DNA from: Streptomyces sp. AA1529
GTDB taxonomy: Bacteria > Actinomycetota > Actinomycetes > Streptomycetales > Streptomycetaceae
Assembly (NCBI RefSeq): GCF_000280905.1
Contig: NZ_ALAP01000097.1
Location: 28,232-92,231, forward strand
DNA: 64,000 nt
Direction of reading: 5' to 3'
The position numbers and the translations under genes were made by a program. Positions 35,370 to 43,918 of this stretch are shown here, piece after piece. Below the pieces are notes generated by a model, which was given only the letters and a program-made list of their open reading frames with translations, was not told the DNA's origin and did not search any database. Position 1 is the stretch's first letter. Each line of letters opens with the position of its first letter.

Positions 35370-35992
35370 CGCACCGGAACACCCCGGCCACCCCGTCCGA
35401 GGGGCACACGTACGACCAGCCGGCGCGAGGCCGAGCAAGCTATACCTTGCGAAACTCCCTCGACGGCGGGGCCGTCGAGGGAGTTTCACAAGGGCATGCC
35501 CCCGCCCCCACAGGGGCGGGGGAGGTCCGGCACCCGGGGGCGCCGGACCAGGCTGCGACCGAGGGCGGATCGCAGCCGACGGGGGAGATGCCGCCGAGCG
35601 CCGTCGTCGAGACGCGCATGCGCCCGCGCCTGCGCCAGTCCCAGCAGCGCGACCGCGTGCGCAGCGTCCGCCTGACCGCCGACGAACTCACCGATGTCCA
35701 ACGCGCTGCCGAAGCGATGGGCCTGCGGGTCGCCGGGTTCCTCGCCGACGCCGCGGTCGCCGTCGCCCGCGCCCAGGACGGTCCGCAGACCTGGCTGATG
35801 GCCCAGCGCACTCTCGTCGAGGAGCTGATGGGTGCCTCCGCCCAGCTCGCCCGCGTCGGCAACAACCTCAACCAAGTAGCCCGCGCGCTCAACAGCGGCG
35901 GCGAGGCCCCGTACGTCGAAGACGCCCTCGCTCGCGTGCTGCGGGCCGCCGCCCGCGTCGAGGCCGCCGCCACCGAGATCGCGAAGCGTTGA
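35366..35992 (+). CDS. MobC-like relaxase accessory protein
   Basis: 208 residues if started at 35366. The C-terminal half has an RHH-like strand (RVRSVRLTADELTDVQRAA) and the signature LARVGNNLNQVARALN of MobC proteins, which help the relaxase bind oriT. The first 70 codons run through the oriT-like hairpins and look unconstrained, so the true start may be ATG 35588 or 35618, leaving oriT in a non-coding leader. Stop is 5 bases before the relaxase. Confidence 0.78.
   Translation: MTHRNTPATPSEGHTYDQPARGRASYTLRNSLDGGAVEGVSQGHAPAPTGAGEVRHPGAPDQAATEGGSQPTGEMPPSAVVETRMRPRLRQSQQRDRVRSVRLTADELTDVQRAAEAMGLRVAGFLADAAVAVARAQDGPQTWLMAQRTLVEELMGASAQLARVGNNLNQVARALNSGGEAPYVEDALARVLRAAARVEAAATEIAKR
35431..35522 (+). 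other. Candidate origin of transfer (oriT)
   Basis: A perfect 17-base inverted repeat at 35451-35467 and 35471-35487 with GGG loop (arm GAAACTCCCTCGACGGC) is preceded by a small inverted repeat GCAAG/CTTGC (35435-35450) and followed by a perfect 10-base stem at 35499-35508/35513-35522. Hairpins of this kind directly upstream of mobC and relaxase are the usual shape of oriT. The nic site is expected beside the large hairpin; its exact base cannot be read. Confidence 0.65.
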
Positions 35993-35997
35993 CCGCC

Positions 35998-37734
35998 GTG
36001 GTGCCCGACATCTCCCTCGGCGGCCGGACCTACGGCCTGCTCGCCTACCTCTACGGGCCCGGCCGCCACGACGAGCACCTCGACCCGCACTTGGTCGCCT
36101 CCTGGCAGCCGGAGCTGGCCCCCGACCCGGGCCGCGATCCGCAGGTCACGCTCAAGCAGTTGCAGGAGCGCCTCGACCTGCCGGTGCAGGCCGTGCGGGA
36201 ACACCGTCGCCCGAAGCGGCACGTGTGGCACTGCCCCGTCCGTGCTGACCCCGGCGACCGGCATCTCTCGGATGCCGAGTGGGCCGAGGTCGCTCGTCGC
36301 GTCGTCCACGCGACCGGCATCGCTGAAGAAGGAGACGCCCAAGCCTGCCGCTGGATCGCAGTGCGCCATGCGGACGACCACATTCACATCGTCGCCACCC
36401 TCAAACGCGAGGACGGCCGCTCCCCACGGCGGCACGACGACTACAACCGCGCCCAGGCCGAATGCCGCCAGATCGAGAAGGACTTCGGCCTGCGCCGGCT
36501 CAACCCCGGCGACGGCACTGCCGCGAAGCGGCCCACCAGCGCCGAGCGCGCCAAGGCCGAACGCGCGGGCCGTACCGCCACCGCCCGTGAACTTCTGCGC
36601 GACCACGTCCGTCAGGCCATGTCGGGCGCTGCCGACGAAGCGGAGTTCTTCGACCGGCTGGCCGAGGCCGGAGTCCGGATCGACCGACGGTTCGCCCCCT
36701 CCGGCGACGTACTCGGGTACAAGGTCGCCCTGCCCGGTGACCGCAATCGCGGGGGCGAGCCGGTCTGGTTTCCCGGCTCCCGTCTGGCTCCCGACCTCTC
36801 CCTCCCCAAGATCCGCATGCGCCTCGGCAGCCCGGAAGATGCTGTCGTCCCGACCGCCGACAGCCGCCCGCGCCAGCGTGACGGGCCGGCGCGAGCCCGC
36901 CGCGACGCCACCGGCATCGTGGAGCGCATCACCACGGCCTACACCGACGGCGACGAAGCCGAGGCTGCCGCGCAGCTCTCCGGGCTCGGCGAAGTCCTCG
37001 ACGCCGTCGCCCAGACCTCTCCGGCCTCCACCCGGCAGCAGGCGACCGAAGCCGCCCGCGCCTTCGAACGCGCCACCCGATGGCACACCCGCGCCGAACG
37101 CGCTGACGACCGAGCCGTTCGCTCCGCCGCGCGCGGCATCATCCAGGCCGGCAACGCCCTGGGCCGAGGCGAGGACGGCGGCGCGACCGCCATGCTCTTG
37201 TCCACCCTGGTCCTGGCCACCCTCGCGGCCGCCCGCTGGCACGCTGCCCGCCGGCACCATCAGCAAGCAGCCGCAGCCCGGCAGGCAGCCGACCAGCTCC
37301 GATCCGCCTACCGCACCGCCGCGGCCTCGCCCATGCGCGCGATGCGTGCGCAAGGTCGCCGCTTGCCCGAGCGCGTACGGACCCGTCATACCGGCACGGT
37401 CGAAGCCGCCCTTCCCGGCCGCATCGGCAGTCTTCGCCGCGAGGGCGGATGGGACGCGCTGGTCGCCACCCTCGATCAGGCCGAGCGCGCCGGGCACGAT
37501 CCCGAAGCCCTGCTCCACGAGGCCGTCGAATGGCGCGAGCTGAACACCGCCGAGAGCGTCACCGACGTCCTGGTCTGGCGCCTGCGGCGCCTCGGTCGGC
37601 TCCCCGCGGACCCGTCACAGCCTCGCGCTGGCACTCGCGCCACGAAACAACAGCCCGAGCCGGGACGGACACACGCCGCCACCCCGACGCCACAGAACCC
37701 CGCCGCTCCCGAGCACCGGCGGCGAAGGCGCTGA
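35998..37734 (+). CDS. Relaxase/mobilisation nuclease
   Basis: 578 residues. N-terminal relaxase domain with LLAYLYGPG and the three-histidine metal motif at His124, His128, His130 (HADDHIHIV); a Tyr in LLAYLYG or nearby (TYGLLAYLY) is the expected nucleophile region. The rest is helical with a likely hydrophobic segment (TAMLLSTLVLATLAAARWHAA). It nicks oriT and pilots the strand through the secretion channel. Start GTG at 35998; the same frame is open far upstream without support. Confidence 0.87.
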   Translation: MVPDISLGGRTYGLLAYLYGPGRHDEHLDPHLVASWQPELAPDPGRDPQVTLKQLQERLDLPVQAVREHRRPKRHVWHCPVRADPGDRHLSDAEWAEVARRVVHATGIAEEGDAQACRWIAVRHADDHIHIVATLKREDGRSPRRHDDYNRAQAECRQIEKDFGLRRLNPGDGTAAKRPTSAERAKAERAGRTATARELLRDHVRQAMSGAADEAEFFDRLAEAGVRIDRRFAPSGDVLGYKVALPGDRNRGGEPVWFPGSRLAPDLSLPKIRMRLGSPEDAVVPTADSRPRQRDGPARARRDATGIVERITTAYTDGDEAEAAAQLSGLGEVLDAVAQTSPASTRQQATEAARAFERATRWHTRAERADDRAVRSAARGIIQAGNALGRGEDGGATAMLLSTLVLATLAAARWHAARRHHQQAAAARQAADQLRSAYRTAAASPMRAMRAQGRRLPERVRTRHTGTVEAALPGRIGSLRREGGWDALVATLDQAERAGHDPEALLHEAVEWRELNTAESVTDVLVWRLRRLGRLPADPSQPRAGTRATKQQPEPGRTHAATPTPQNPAAPEHRRRRR

Positions 37735-37805
37735 AGGCCCGGCGCAAAGGGCTGGACGAGGCCGACCTGCCCTGTTAGGGCTGGTCAGAGGAACACAAGG
37801 AGCCG

Positions 37806-38225
37806 ATGCGCATGACCACCGAAGAACTCCAGCACTCCAGAACCATCCTCCCGGAGACGGCGTTCGGCGACGACCCGTTGCTGCGACTGCAAGAAGCGAG
37901 CGAGCCGGACGACTCCATCTGGACATACACCACCACCCACCCGGACCCGATCACCGTCACGGGCATCACCGTGATGTGCGCGAAGTGCGGCGCCCGCCGC
38001 GACTGGATGGTCATCTGCGATCGCCGCAACCAGATCTTCCTCCGCTGCCGCTGCGCCCACGAATGGCACGAGCCCGAGCTGACCCGCGCCGACTACCAGG
38101 CCATGGCAGGCAAAGGCGGCCAAAAGTACCCCAGCCTCGACGCCGTCGTACGGGACGCCGGATACGACGGCACGCTGGCCGGCACCTATCTCCCCGATGA
38201 CCTCAACGCTGGAACGTACGGGTAA
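37806..38225 (+). CDS. Zinc-ribbon-like small protein
   Basis: 139 residues with CAKCGARRDW and LRCRCAHEWH, probably one zinc site, and an acidic N-terminus. No family recognised. AAGGAG is upstream; the start may be 37806 or 37812. It is the last plus-strand gene after the relaxase. Confidence 0.65.
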   Translation: MRMTTEELQHSRTILPETAFGDDPLLRLQEASEPDDSIWTYTTTHPDPITVTGITVMCAKCGARRDWMVICDRRNQIFLRCRCAHEWHEPELTRADYQAMAGKGGQKYPSLDAVVRDAGYDGTLAGTYLPDDLNAGTYG

Positions 38226-38298
38226 CACTGGCGACGGGTACAGATCCGCCAGCTTAGACCGCTGGCATATGCGCAGAGGGGTGTCATACGTTGCAAGT

Positions 38299-38636
38299 AT
38301 GGAGGACGTAGGCAAGCAGGGCATCTACAACAGCACTGAGCACCGGGCGAGTTACCGGTCCCGGAACACCAACTACGTCGGGGCGGCGCGAGCGTCACGT
38401 CAGCGATCCAGATCGCTGGGAACCACCACGGGGGCCTCGACCTTCGCGACCTCCCGGACACTGCGACGGTCCGGACCGCCGCGCAGTCCGAGGCTCGGCG
38501 AACTGACCGGGACGACGGGACTCGGCAGCAGGCGGTGGATCTGCTGTGGCACCTGGCCCGCGTCGATCCCGACAAGCGCACCGAGGCGCTTGCCGTCATC
38601 GAGGCGTTGGAGGCCACTTCCGCCTCGTCGTCGTAA
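38299..38636 (+). pseudogene. Small protein with amyloid-like motif, frameshifted
   Basis: Read through one missing base in the G-run at 38380-38383: GIYNSTEHRASYRSRNTNYV, then ASVTSAIQIAGNHHGGLDL, a TAAQSEARRTDRDDGTRQQA helix and DPDKRTEALAVIEAL to a stop at 38634. The Ser-Ala-Ile-Gln-Ile-Ala-Gly-Asn-His-His-Gly run resembles the bacterial amyloid signalling (RHIM-like) motifs. Function and start uncertain; may be an assembly error rather than decay. Confidence 0.45.
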
Positions 38637-38642
38637 ATGGCG

Positions 38643-39059
38643 TCAGCGTGAGTCGAGCAGAGCGTTGGCGAGGCGGAGCGCGTCCTTCGCCAGGGACATC
38701 GCTGCATGAAGGCCGAGGACTTCATGCAGGGTGGGGTGCACGACGCGGGCCCAGTCGCCGCAGAGCGAAGGCCACGCGGCCAGCGTCACCTCGCCGCCTG
38801 CAAGGCCGAGACGGGCCTCCACTTCCGTCGTGCCATCGGTCCTCGGATACCAGCTCAGCAACACGCAGCCGTCTGGTGCACCGGCTCCGTGCAGCAGCCA
38901 GCACACCCGGACCGGCGCTTTTGCATCGGCGTGAGCGTGCTTCACGAGGGCGCCCCGTGCCCATGCGGGCATGGGGCTCGGGGCGACGTCGGCCAGCAAC
39001 GAGCACTGCTCCACTCCCGGTTCCGGCTCCGGTGCACGAGGAAGTCGCCCGGCGTTCAC
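38643..39059 (-). CDS. Hypothetical protein at the end of the minus-strand array
   Basis: 138 residues, unrecognised. Contains VCWLLHGAGAPDGCVLLSWY and a helical C-terminus (LHAAMSLAKDALRLANALL). GTG at 39059 overlaps the stop of the upstream gene (GTGA), so it is translated with it. Confidence 0.65.
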   Translation of the reverse strand: MNAGRLPRAPEPEPGVEQCSLLADVAPSPMPAWARGALVKHAHADAKAPVRVCWLLHGAGAPDGCVLLSWYPRTDGTTEVEARLGLAGGEVTLAAWPSLCGDWARVVHPTLHEVLGLHAAMSLAKDALRLANALLDSR

Positions 39060-39256
39060 GCGCGCTCCGGGGCATCGAAGTCGGTTCGCCAGAAGCGTTG
39101 CTCGCGGCGGCGGGCGATACGCCGCCTCCGCTTTTGTGCCCCGGAGCGCGTACGGGTGCCGTTCTCGTCCGGGTAGTAGTAGCAGGTGCAGCCTTGGCCT
39201 GCGCGGACGCAGGGTCCTTCGTGCCCGGGGACCGTTTTGCCGAGCATGCCGCTCAC
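39056..39256 (-). CDS. Small basic protein with cysteine pair
   Basis: 66 residues with CVRAGQGCTCYYYPDENG and an arginine-rich tail (KRRRRIARRREQRFW). Strong GGAGGTCCC site before the GTG at 39256. Family not recognised. Confidence 0.65.
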   Translation of the reverse strand: MSGMLGKTVPGHEGPCVRAGQGCTCYYYPDENGTRTRSGAQKRRRRIARRREQRFWRTDFDAPERA

Positions 39257-39291
39257 GGGACCTCCTTGTTCGTCTACGAAGTTGCCGGTGC

Positions 39292-39342
39292 CACCGAGGG
39301 CCCGTTAGAAGGCGGGTTGCGCCGCGTCACGGGCCCTCGGTG
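39292..39342 (-). terminator. Hairpin terminator or attenuator
   Basis: Perfect 14-base stem CACCGAGGGCCCGT (39292-39305 with 39329-39342), 23-base loop, placed directly after the stop of the minus-strand gene at 39348 and before the next gene. Confidence 0.75.
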
Positions 39343-39347
39343 CAAGT

Positions 39348-39569
39348 TCAGGACCAGGCCAGTTCGGTACGGACGGCCGAGGGGAGATAGCCCTCCTGGC
39401 CGTTCTCCGCGATGTAGACCACGGTGGCGGGTCCGTCGGGCACGGTGATGACGTGGCTGATGCGGTGGGCGAAGGGCCAGTCGGGGTTGATGGCGAGGAA
39501 GACCGGCTGGTCGTGGTCGAGGGTCTGCAACTGGTGGATCAGTTGCCCGACCGTGAGCGTGCGGGACAC
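39348..39569 (-). CDS. Small conserved-looking protein
   Basis: 73 residues with LTVGQLIHQLQTLDHDQPVF and ATVVYIAENGQEGYLPSA. Similar short proteins are frequent on actinomycete plasmids; no function known. GTG 39569 follows GGAGGTCT. Confidence 0.7.
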   Translation of the reverse strand: MSRTLTVGQLIHQLQTLDHDQPVFLAINPDWPFAHRISHVITVPDGPATVVYIAENGQEGYLPSAVRTELAWS

Positions 39570-39619
39570 GAGACCTCCGTGGGGTGGGATGTAGCAGCGA
39601 GCTGGCCGTGCCGTGAGCG

Positions 39620-39973
39620 TCAGATGCAGTCGCAATACCAGCCGGGGTAGGCGATGAGCGCGGCGAGGAATCCGGCGACGGCGTGCGCGGGGACGTCGTG
39701 GTCGAAGGTGGTGCCCCAGGCGCGGCGGCCGTCGGGGCCGTGAACGCTGATGTGCCACAGCTCGCCGAAGGTGGCCTCCGGGCTCTCGGGCAGGAACCCG
39801 ACGAAGACGCGGCGGTCGGGGCTGGCGCAGTAGACGTTGGCCTGGGGGTCGTCGACCGTGGTCCAGCCGCAGTTGTCCAGCAGCCGCAGGACGGGATCCG
39901 CGCAGTGGCATTCGAGCAGCCACTCGCGCTCGGCAGAGTCGGGGCGAGCGGGTGTAAGAGCGTTGGACGTCAC
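39620..39973 (-). CDS. DUF317 domain protein, short form
   Basis: 117 residues, a single DUF317 unit: VLRLLDNCGWTTVDDPQANV, ISVHGPDGRRAWGTTFDHDV, PAHAVAGFLAAL. DUF317 is confined largely to Streptomyces and mobile elements; role unknown. GTG start 39973. First of four DUF317 genes in this array. Confidence 0.8.
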   Translation of the reverse strand: MTSNALTPARPDSAEREWLLECHCADPVLRLLDNCGWTTVDDPQANVYCASPDRRVFVGFLPESPEATFGELWHISVHGPDGRRAWGTTFDHDVPAHAVAGFLAALIAYPGWYCDCI

Positions 39974-40125
39974 GAGGAATCCCTTCGTTGACCTGGGGTT
40001 TTCGAGCCGTCCGTACGTTGACTTGGAATCGGGCCGTCATTCCAGTCCGTGGGCCGGGTTGGTGTCTGCCGCAGGCGAACTCGGCCCAGGAAGGTCCAGA
40101 TGGGCTCCTCGTTCGGGAATGAATC

Positions 40126-40156
40126 GGTCGCCCCCGCGGGCTGACTGGGGGCGACC
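40126..40156. promoter_or_regulatory. Hairpin in a divergent control region
   Basis: Perfect 10-base stem GGTCGCCCCC (40126-40135 with 40147-40156), 11-base loop, directly before the ribosome site of the plus-strand gene at 40180. May influence translation or mark an operator. Confidence 0.45.
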
Positions 40157-40179
40157 TGATGAAGAAGGAGGGGCAGCGC

Positions 40180-40362
40180 GTGGACGCGGACGAGCAGCGT
40201 CGGTTCGGCGAGAGCCTCGACGATGCCGAGGCGGCGTCGGTGGGACGGGCTCGGGCGGCGCGCGGCGGACGGATCGAGGTGACGGTCGAGGAACTGGCCG
40301 AGACCCTCGGCCGTCCCCGACCGCCAGACTCGTCGGCGGGTAAACCCCCCGGAGGGGGATGA
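40180..40362 (+). CDS. Small acidic plasmid protein
   Basis: 60 residues, highly charged helix (DEQRRFGESLDDAEAASV, VTVEELAETLGR). Start GTG 40180 is supported by AAGGAGGGG at 40164-40173; an ATG at 40159 is poorer. It is the only plus-strand gene among the minus-strand array and converges with the DUF317 gene. Unknown function. Confidence 0.6.
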   Translation: MDADEQRRFGESLDDAEAASVGRARAARGGRIEVTVEELAETLGRPRPPDSSAGKPPGGG

Positions 40363-40385
40363 CCTGTCCGGGAGGCGCGGGAGCG

Positions 40386-41207
40386 TCACCTGCGGCGGCG
40401 TGGCCGGGCGCTGGCGGCCTGAGCCAGGGGAGTTGGCATCGCGCTCGGCTGGGGCCGCGAGTCCCCTGCGGTGGCGTGGGTACGGCTGCGGGCGGCCGAG
40501 GCCCGAGGGATATCGGTGGGCGTGGATGAGCGCGCCGCCCTGTTGGTGACGGTGGCTTCGGGGTGCAGGGTTTCGGTGTTGGTGCGCGGGACCGGCTCAG
40601 GGCTGCCCATCCGTGTGGCGACGGCGGTGACGAGACGGGTCGGGGTGTGGGTGGTGAAGGCGCCGTACCAGTCGTGGCCGTGGCCGAGGTTGCGTGCCCC
40701 GTAGACGAGCCAGGGCTCGTAGTCGGCGTCGAGGGGGTGGCCGGGGGTGGTGTCGTAGCGGACCGTTGTCAGGTGATCTGGGGAGGTGAAGTCGATCTCC
40801 CATTCGTTCTCGCGGCGTCGCCAGCCGGCATCGGCCAGGGGCCGGAGCACGTCATCGGCCCGGGGTCGCGGTCCGCTCGGCCTCGGGCCTCCGTCCTGGG
40901 TGAGGGCCGTGGCGAAGGCAGCGACGACTTCGGGCGGCGTGCCGGTGGTGAAGGTCGCCTGCCAGGTGGGCGGGGTGTACCGGTCGGGGGCTTCGGCGAT
41001 CCCCCACAGGGCGTGGGTCAGCCCGTTCGGCATGTATTCGACGTGGTGGCGTCCTCCAGATGAGGTGAGCTGGACATTGCCCTTCGTGTCGACCTCCTGA
41101 CGGAAGCCCGCGTCCATGAGAGGAGAGAGCGCGGGCACGGGGGAGCTTTCCCCTGCGAGGTAGACGGGCGAGACGAGCGCGGTGATGTCGGGGTCGGGTT
41201 CGGGCAT
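40386..41207 (-). CDS. DUF317 domain protein, double form
   Basis: 273 residues with two DUF317 units (WQATFTTGTPPEVVAAFATA and WYGAFTTHTPTRLVTAVATR), each following a ...LLxxAGF/GW-type strand, then a disordered Pro/Arg/Thr-rich tail. ATG 41207 has AAGGAG upstream. Next to two further paralogues. Confidence 0.83.
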   Translation of the reverse strand: MPEPDPDITALVSPVYLAGESSPVPALSPLMDAGFRQEVDTKGNVQLTSSGGRHHVEYMPNGLTHALWGIAEAPDRYTPPTWQATFTTGTPPEVVAAFATALTQDGGPRPSGPRPRADDVLRPLADAGWRRRENEWEIDFTSPDHLTTVRYDTTPGHPLDADYEPWLVYGARNLGHGHDWYGAFTTHTPTRLVTAVATRMGSPEPVPRTNTETLHPEATVTNRAARSSTPTDIPRASAARSRTHATAGDSRPQPSAMPTPLAQAASARPRRRR

Positions 41208-41241
41208 GGAGTAACTCCTTTTCGGGATGGGCGGGTTGGTC

Positions 41242-42063
41242 TCAGCGGGTTCGGGCTGTTCGCGAGGGTGTGGGAGCGGCCGAGGGCGGCGGAGGACTTG
41301 CAGGGGTGGGCTGCGTGGCTGCGGAGATGCGGCCACGCGCCAGGGCTGCCGCTGCGCGTGCGGAGTGCGTTGTGGGCCGCAGGCCGACGAGATCGCGATG
41401 GCCCTCGGGGACGCGGTGCGCCGGGCGCGCGACGGGTTCGGGGTCGGCCACGGCAAGGGCGGCGGCGTTCATCAGCGGCTGAGGGGTGTGGCCGGTGAAG
41501 TGCGCTGCCCAGGTGGGCCGGGAGGCCGGGTCAGGGCCGGCGGTGATCTTCCATGTGGCGGCCCCCCGGCGACGCAGCTCGTCGGGGTCATCGACGTAGC
41601 CGGTGCGGATGTGGAAGGCGGCGTGCTCGTCCGGGGCGAGGGTGCGCCAGGGCTGGGTGCCTCGCGCGGGCTCCCAGCCGTGCTCGGCGAAGACGCTGGC
41701 GGGGGTCTGCCCGGTGTGGAGCGGCCCGCCGGACAGGTAGTCGGCGAAGTAGGTGTCCAGGCCGTCGATGAGCCGCTCGGTGAAGGCGGCGAGGACTTCG
41801 TCGGGGGTGGTGCGGTCGAAGTGCGCGGACCAGTCCGGGATGCCGAGCGGGTCGTAGGCGTAGGTGAAGGTCCACTCGCCGTCCCGCCGGGCGGCGCGGA
41901 GGCGTTGGCAGGAGCTGGCGTAGTACGGATCGGGACCGACGAGTGCGCGGCTCCACCCTGGGGCGGCGTCCAGGAGGGGCGCGATGGGGTCGGTGCCGGT
42001 GGTTCCGGCGAGGTAGCGGGGTCCGACGAGCACGTCTTCGCTGACGGTGGTGCGGTGCGGCAT
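41242..42063 (-). CDS. DUF317 domain protein, double form
   Basis: 273 residues, DUF317 units at WSAHFDRTTPDEVLAAFTER and WAAHFTGHTPQPLMNAAALA, plus the tail seen in its neighbours. The start at 42063 gives an N-terminus like the paralogues (VSEDVLVGPRYLAGT). Same length as the preceding DUF317 gene product. Confidence 0.8.
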   Translation of the reverse strand: MPHRTTVSEDVLVGPRYLAGTTGTDPIAPLLDAAPGWSRALVGPDPYYASSCQRLRAARRDGEWTFTYAYDPLGIPDWSAHFDRTTPDEVLAAFTERLIDGLDTYFADYLSGGPLHTGQTPASVFAEHGWEPARGTQPWRTLAPDEHAAFHIRTGYVDDPDELRRRGAATWKITAGPDPASRPTWAAHFTGHTPQPLMNAAALAVADPEPVARPAHRVPEGHRDLVGLRPTTHSARAAAALARGRISAATQPTPASPPPPSAAPTPSRTARTR

Positions 42064-42157
42064 CGGGTATCCGGTGGGGCACGGGCGCCCGCGCCCGGCC
42101 GCGACGGGCCGGGGCGGGTGCCGTTGCGGGCAGGTCTTCTGTGGCTGAGCGCGCGGG

Positions 42158-42943
42158 TCACCGCGGGCGGGCCGGGTGGGAGAGCGCGGTGACGTAGGCC
42201 GGCTCGCGCGGCGGTGGCTGGTCCGGATGCGAGAACAGCCCGGTCGCCCTCGGTGCGGCGGGAGAGTGCCGGCGGGCCGCGTGTGCCCGACTCGCCACGG
42301 CAGAGCGCTCGTTGGCATGCTCGGCGGCTGCGGCGGTCTCGCTGAGACGGCCGAAGTCGCGCAGCTCCACGAACACCGGGGCGAGCCCTCGTGCGGCGGG
42401 AGCCAGGGAGTAGGCGAAGCGCTGGTCGGAGCCGAGGCGCGTGATGAGCCCATCGTCGAGGAGCTGCTGGGTGCGGTAGTGAAAGGACCCGGTCGCCAGC
42501 CCCGTGGCCGAGCACAGCGCGCCCGGCCGCAGAGGCCCGTGTTCTTCCAGCGCGGTGAGTACGTCGACGGGGCCCTTGCCGCGCAGCCGGGACAGCGCGT
42601 CCTCGACCCGGTCCGGCCGCCTCCAGGCGTTGCCCACATCGAAGTGCCGGGCGTGCCAGGAGGCCAGGGTCCGGTGGACGGGGCGCGCGTCCTGCCCCAG
42701 AGTCGAGGCCGCGTAGCAGTCGCGTTCGGGCCTGGCGAGCAGGTCGCTGGCGCGCATGCGCAGCAGGACCTGGTGAAGGGTGGCCGTGTTCAGCCAGGGC
42801 ATGGCGGACCTGAGCTGAGGGGCGCGCAGCGGCCCATGTTCGCGGAGGGTCTCCAGTGTCCAGGAGGTCCACAACGGTGCGAGCACGCCAACGGCGTGAT
42901 GGATCCGGTTCGCGGGGGCGGTGTCGGGAGTGGGGGTGTGCAT
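42158..42943 (-). CDS. Tandem winged-helix (HxlR-like) protein
   Basis: 261 residues. Two winged-helix units: WTSWTLETLREHGPLRAPQL with LHQVLLRMRASDLL, and DVLTALEEHGPLRPGALCSA with FHYRTQQLLDDGLI. Likely a DNA-binding regulator of the surrounding array (inference). GGAGAACC upstream of ATG 42943. Confidence 0.75.
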   Translation of the reverse strand: MHTPTPDTAPANRIHHAVGVLAPLWTSWTLETLREHGPLRAPQLRSAMPWLNTATLHQVLLRMRASDLLARPERDCYAASTLGQDARPVHRTLASWHARHFDVGNAWRRPDRVEDALSRLRGKGPVDVLTALEEHGPLRPGALCSATGLATGSFHYRTQQLLDDGLITRLGSDQRFAYSLAPAARGLAPVFVELRDFGRLSETAAAAEHANERSAVASRAHAARRHSPAAPRATGLFSHPDQPPPREPAYVTALSHPARPR

Positions 42944-42963
42944 GGTGGTTCTCCGAAGTGAGT

Positions 42964-43890
42964 TCAGCGCCGCGGGCGGGAAGCCGTCCGCGCGGTGGCG
43001 AAGGCGTCGGCGCGGGCCGCCGGGGCGGCGGGTGTCGCGCTCGGCCGGGGCCCAGGGTGTGTCGTGCGGATACGGGCGGCCTGGGCACGCCTGGCGCCGG
43101 GGTCGCTGTGCGCGGCGCGGTGGAGGGCGGCGGAGACGGCCGCGTGCTTCGCGTCCAGCGGGGTTGGAGCGCCCGTTCGCGGCTGGGCGCGGGCGGTGAC
43201 CGGTTCGAGGTGGACGAGCTGCTCGATGTCCCGGTGGATCATGTGGCGCTCGCGTACGACGTGCGTGGGGTCGTTCAGTGCGGCGGCGGTGGCGGCGATG
43301 AGGTGGCTGGGGGTGTCGGAGCTGAAGGTTGCCTCGGCTCGGGTGAGGTATCCCTTCGGCCCGGCCCACAGCATCACGGTCTCGTCCTCGCGGCCGTAAC
43401 TGCGGGTGTCGATCCAGGCCCCGGCCTGCCCATCGGGTGCCCGCAGTTCCACCGTGCCGGGCTCGGAGGCCCGCAGCCTCTCCCACCCCGCGTCGAGCAG
43501 CGGCTCGACGCTGTCGGCCCAGTAGATCGATGGCCGCGCGAGGAAGTGCTCCCCGTCCGGTTCCCAGTCCCGCGCCAGCGCACTGGTGAAACCGGCGGTG
43601 ATCTCCGGTGGAAAGTTCTGGTTGAAGAGGGCCGTCCAGCGGACGGGACCGACCGCATCCTCGGCCGCGGTGACCTTGACGGGGTCGTAGTCGTCGCCGA
43701 ACCAGCCGATCCTGATCCGGCCGTCAGGGCTGGTGTGTAGAAGTTGGCAGAGATTGTCGTCGTCGGGGTCGTGGCGGGGCCAGTGGCTGACCGGTGCGAA
43801 GGCAGGGTCTCCGAAGATGCCGGATCCGGCGAGGTAGCGCGGGGTGACTCGGTACTCGCGCCAGCGCTCGCCCTCTGGCTGATCAGACAT
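42964..43890 (-). CDS. DUF317 domain protein, double form
   Basis: 308 residues with DUF317 units at WTALFNQNFPPEITAGFTSA and AEATFSSDTPSHLIAATAAA and a Pro/Ala/Arg tail with an Arg-rich end. N-terminus RVTPRYLAGSG resembles its paralogues. Fourth DUF317 gene of the array. Confidence 0.82.
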   Translation of the reverse strand: MSDQPEGERWREYRVTPRYLAGSGIFGDPAFAPVSHWPRHDPDDDNLCQLLHTSPDGRIRIGWFGDDYDPVKVTAAEDAVGPVRWTALFNQNFPPEITAGFTSALARDWEPDGEHFLARPSIYWADSVEPLLDAGWERLRASEPGTVELRAPDGQAGAWIDTRSYGREDETVMLWAGPKGYLTRAEATFSSDTPSHLIAATAAALNDPTHVVRERHMIHRDIEQLVHLEPVTARAQPRTGAPTPLDAKHAAVSAALHRAAHSDPGARRAQAARIRTTHPGPRPSATPAAPAARADAFATARTASRPRR

Positions 43891-43918
43891 GAAAAGCGTT
43901 CCGTTTCGAGGAAGTCGG

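Noticed and set aside
35080..35997. Long N-terminal extension of the relaxase frame
   Set aside because: Open only because of GC bias; it overlaps the small gene and mobC and is Pro/Arg-rich without family likeness.
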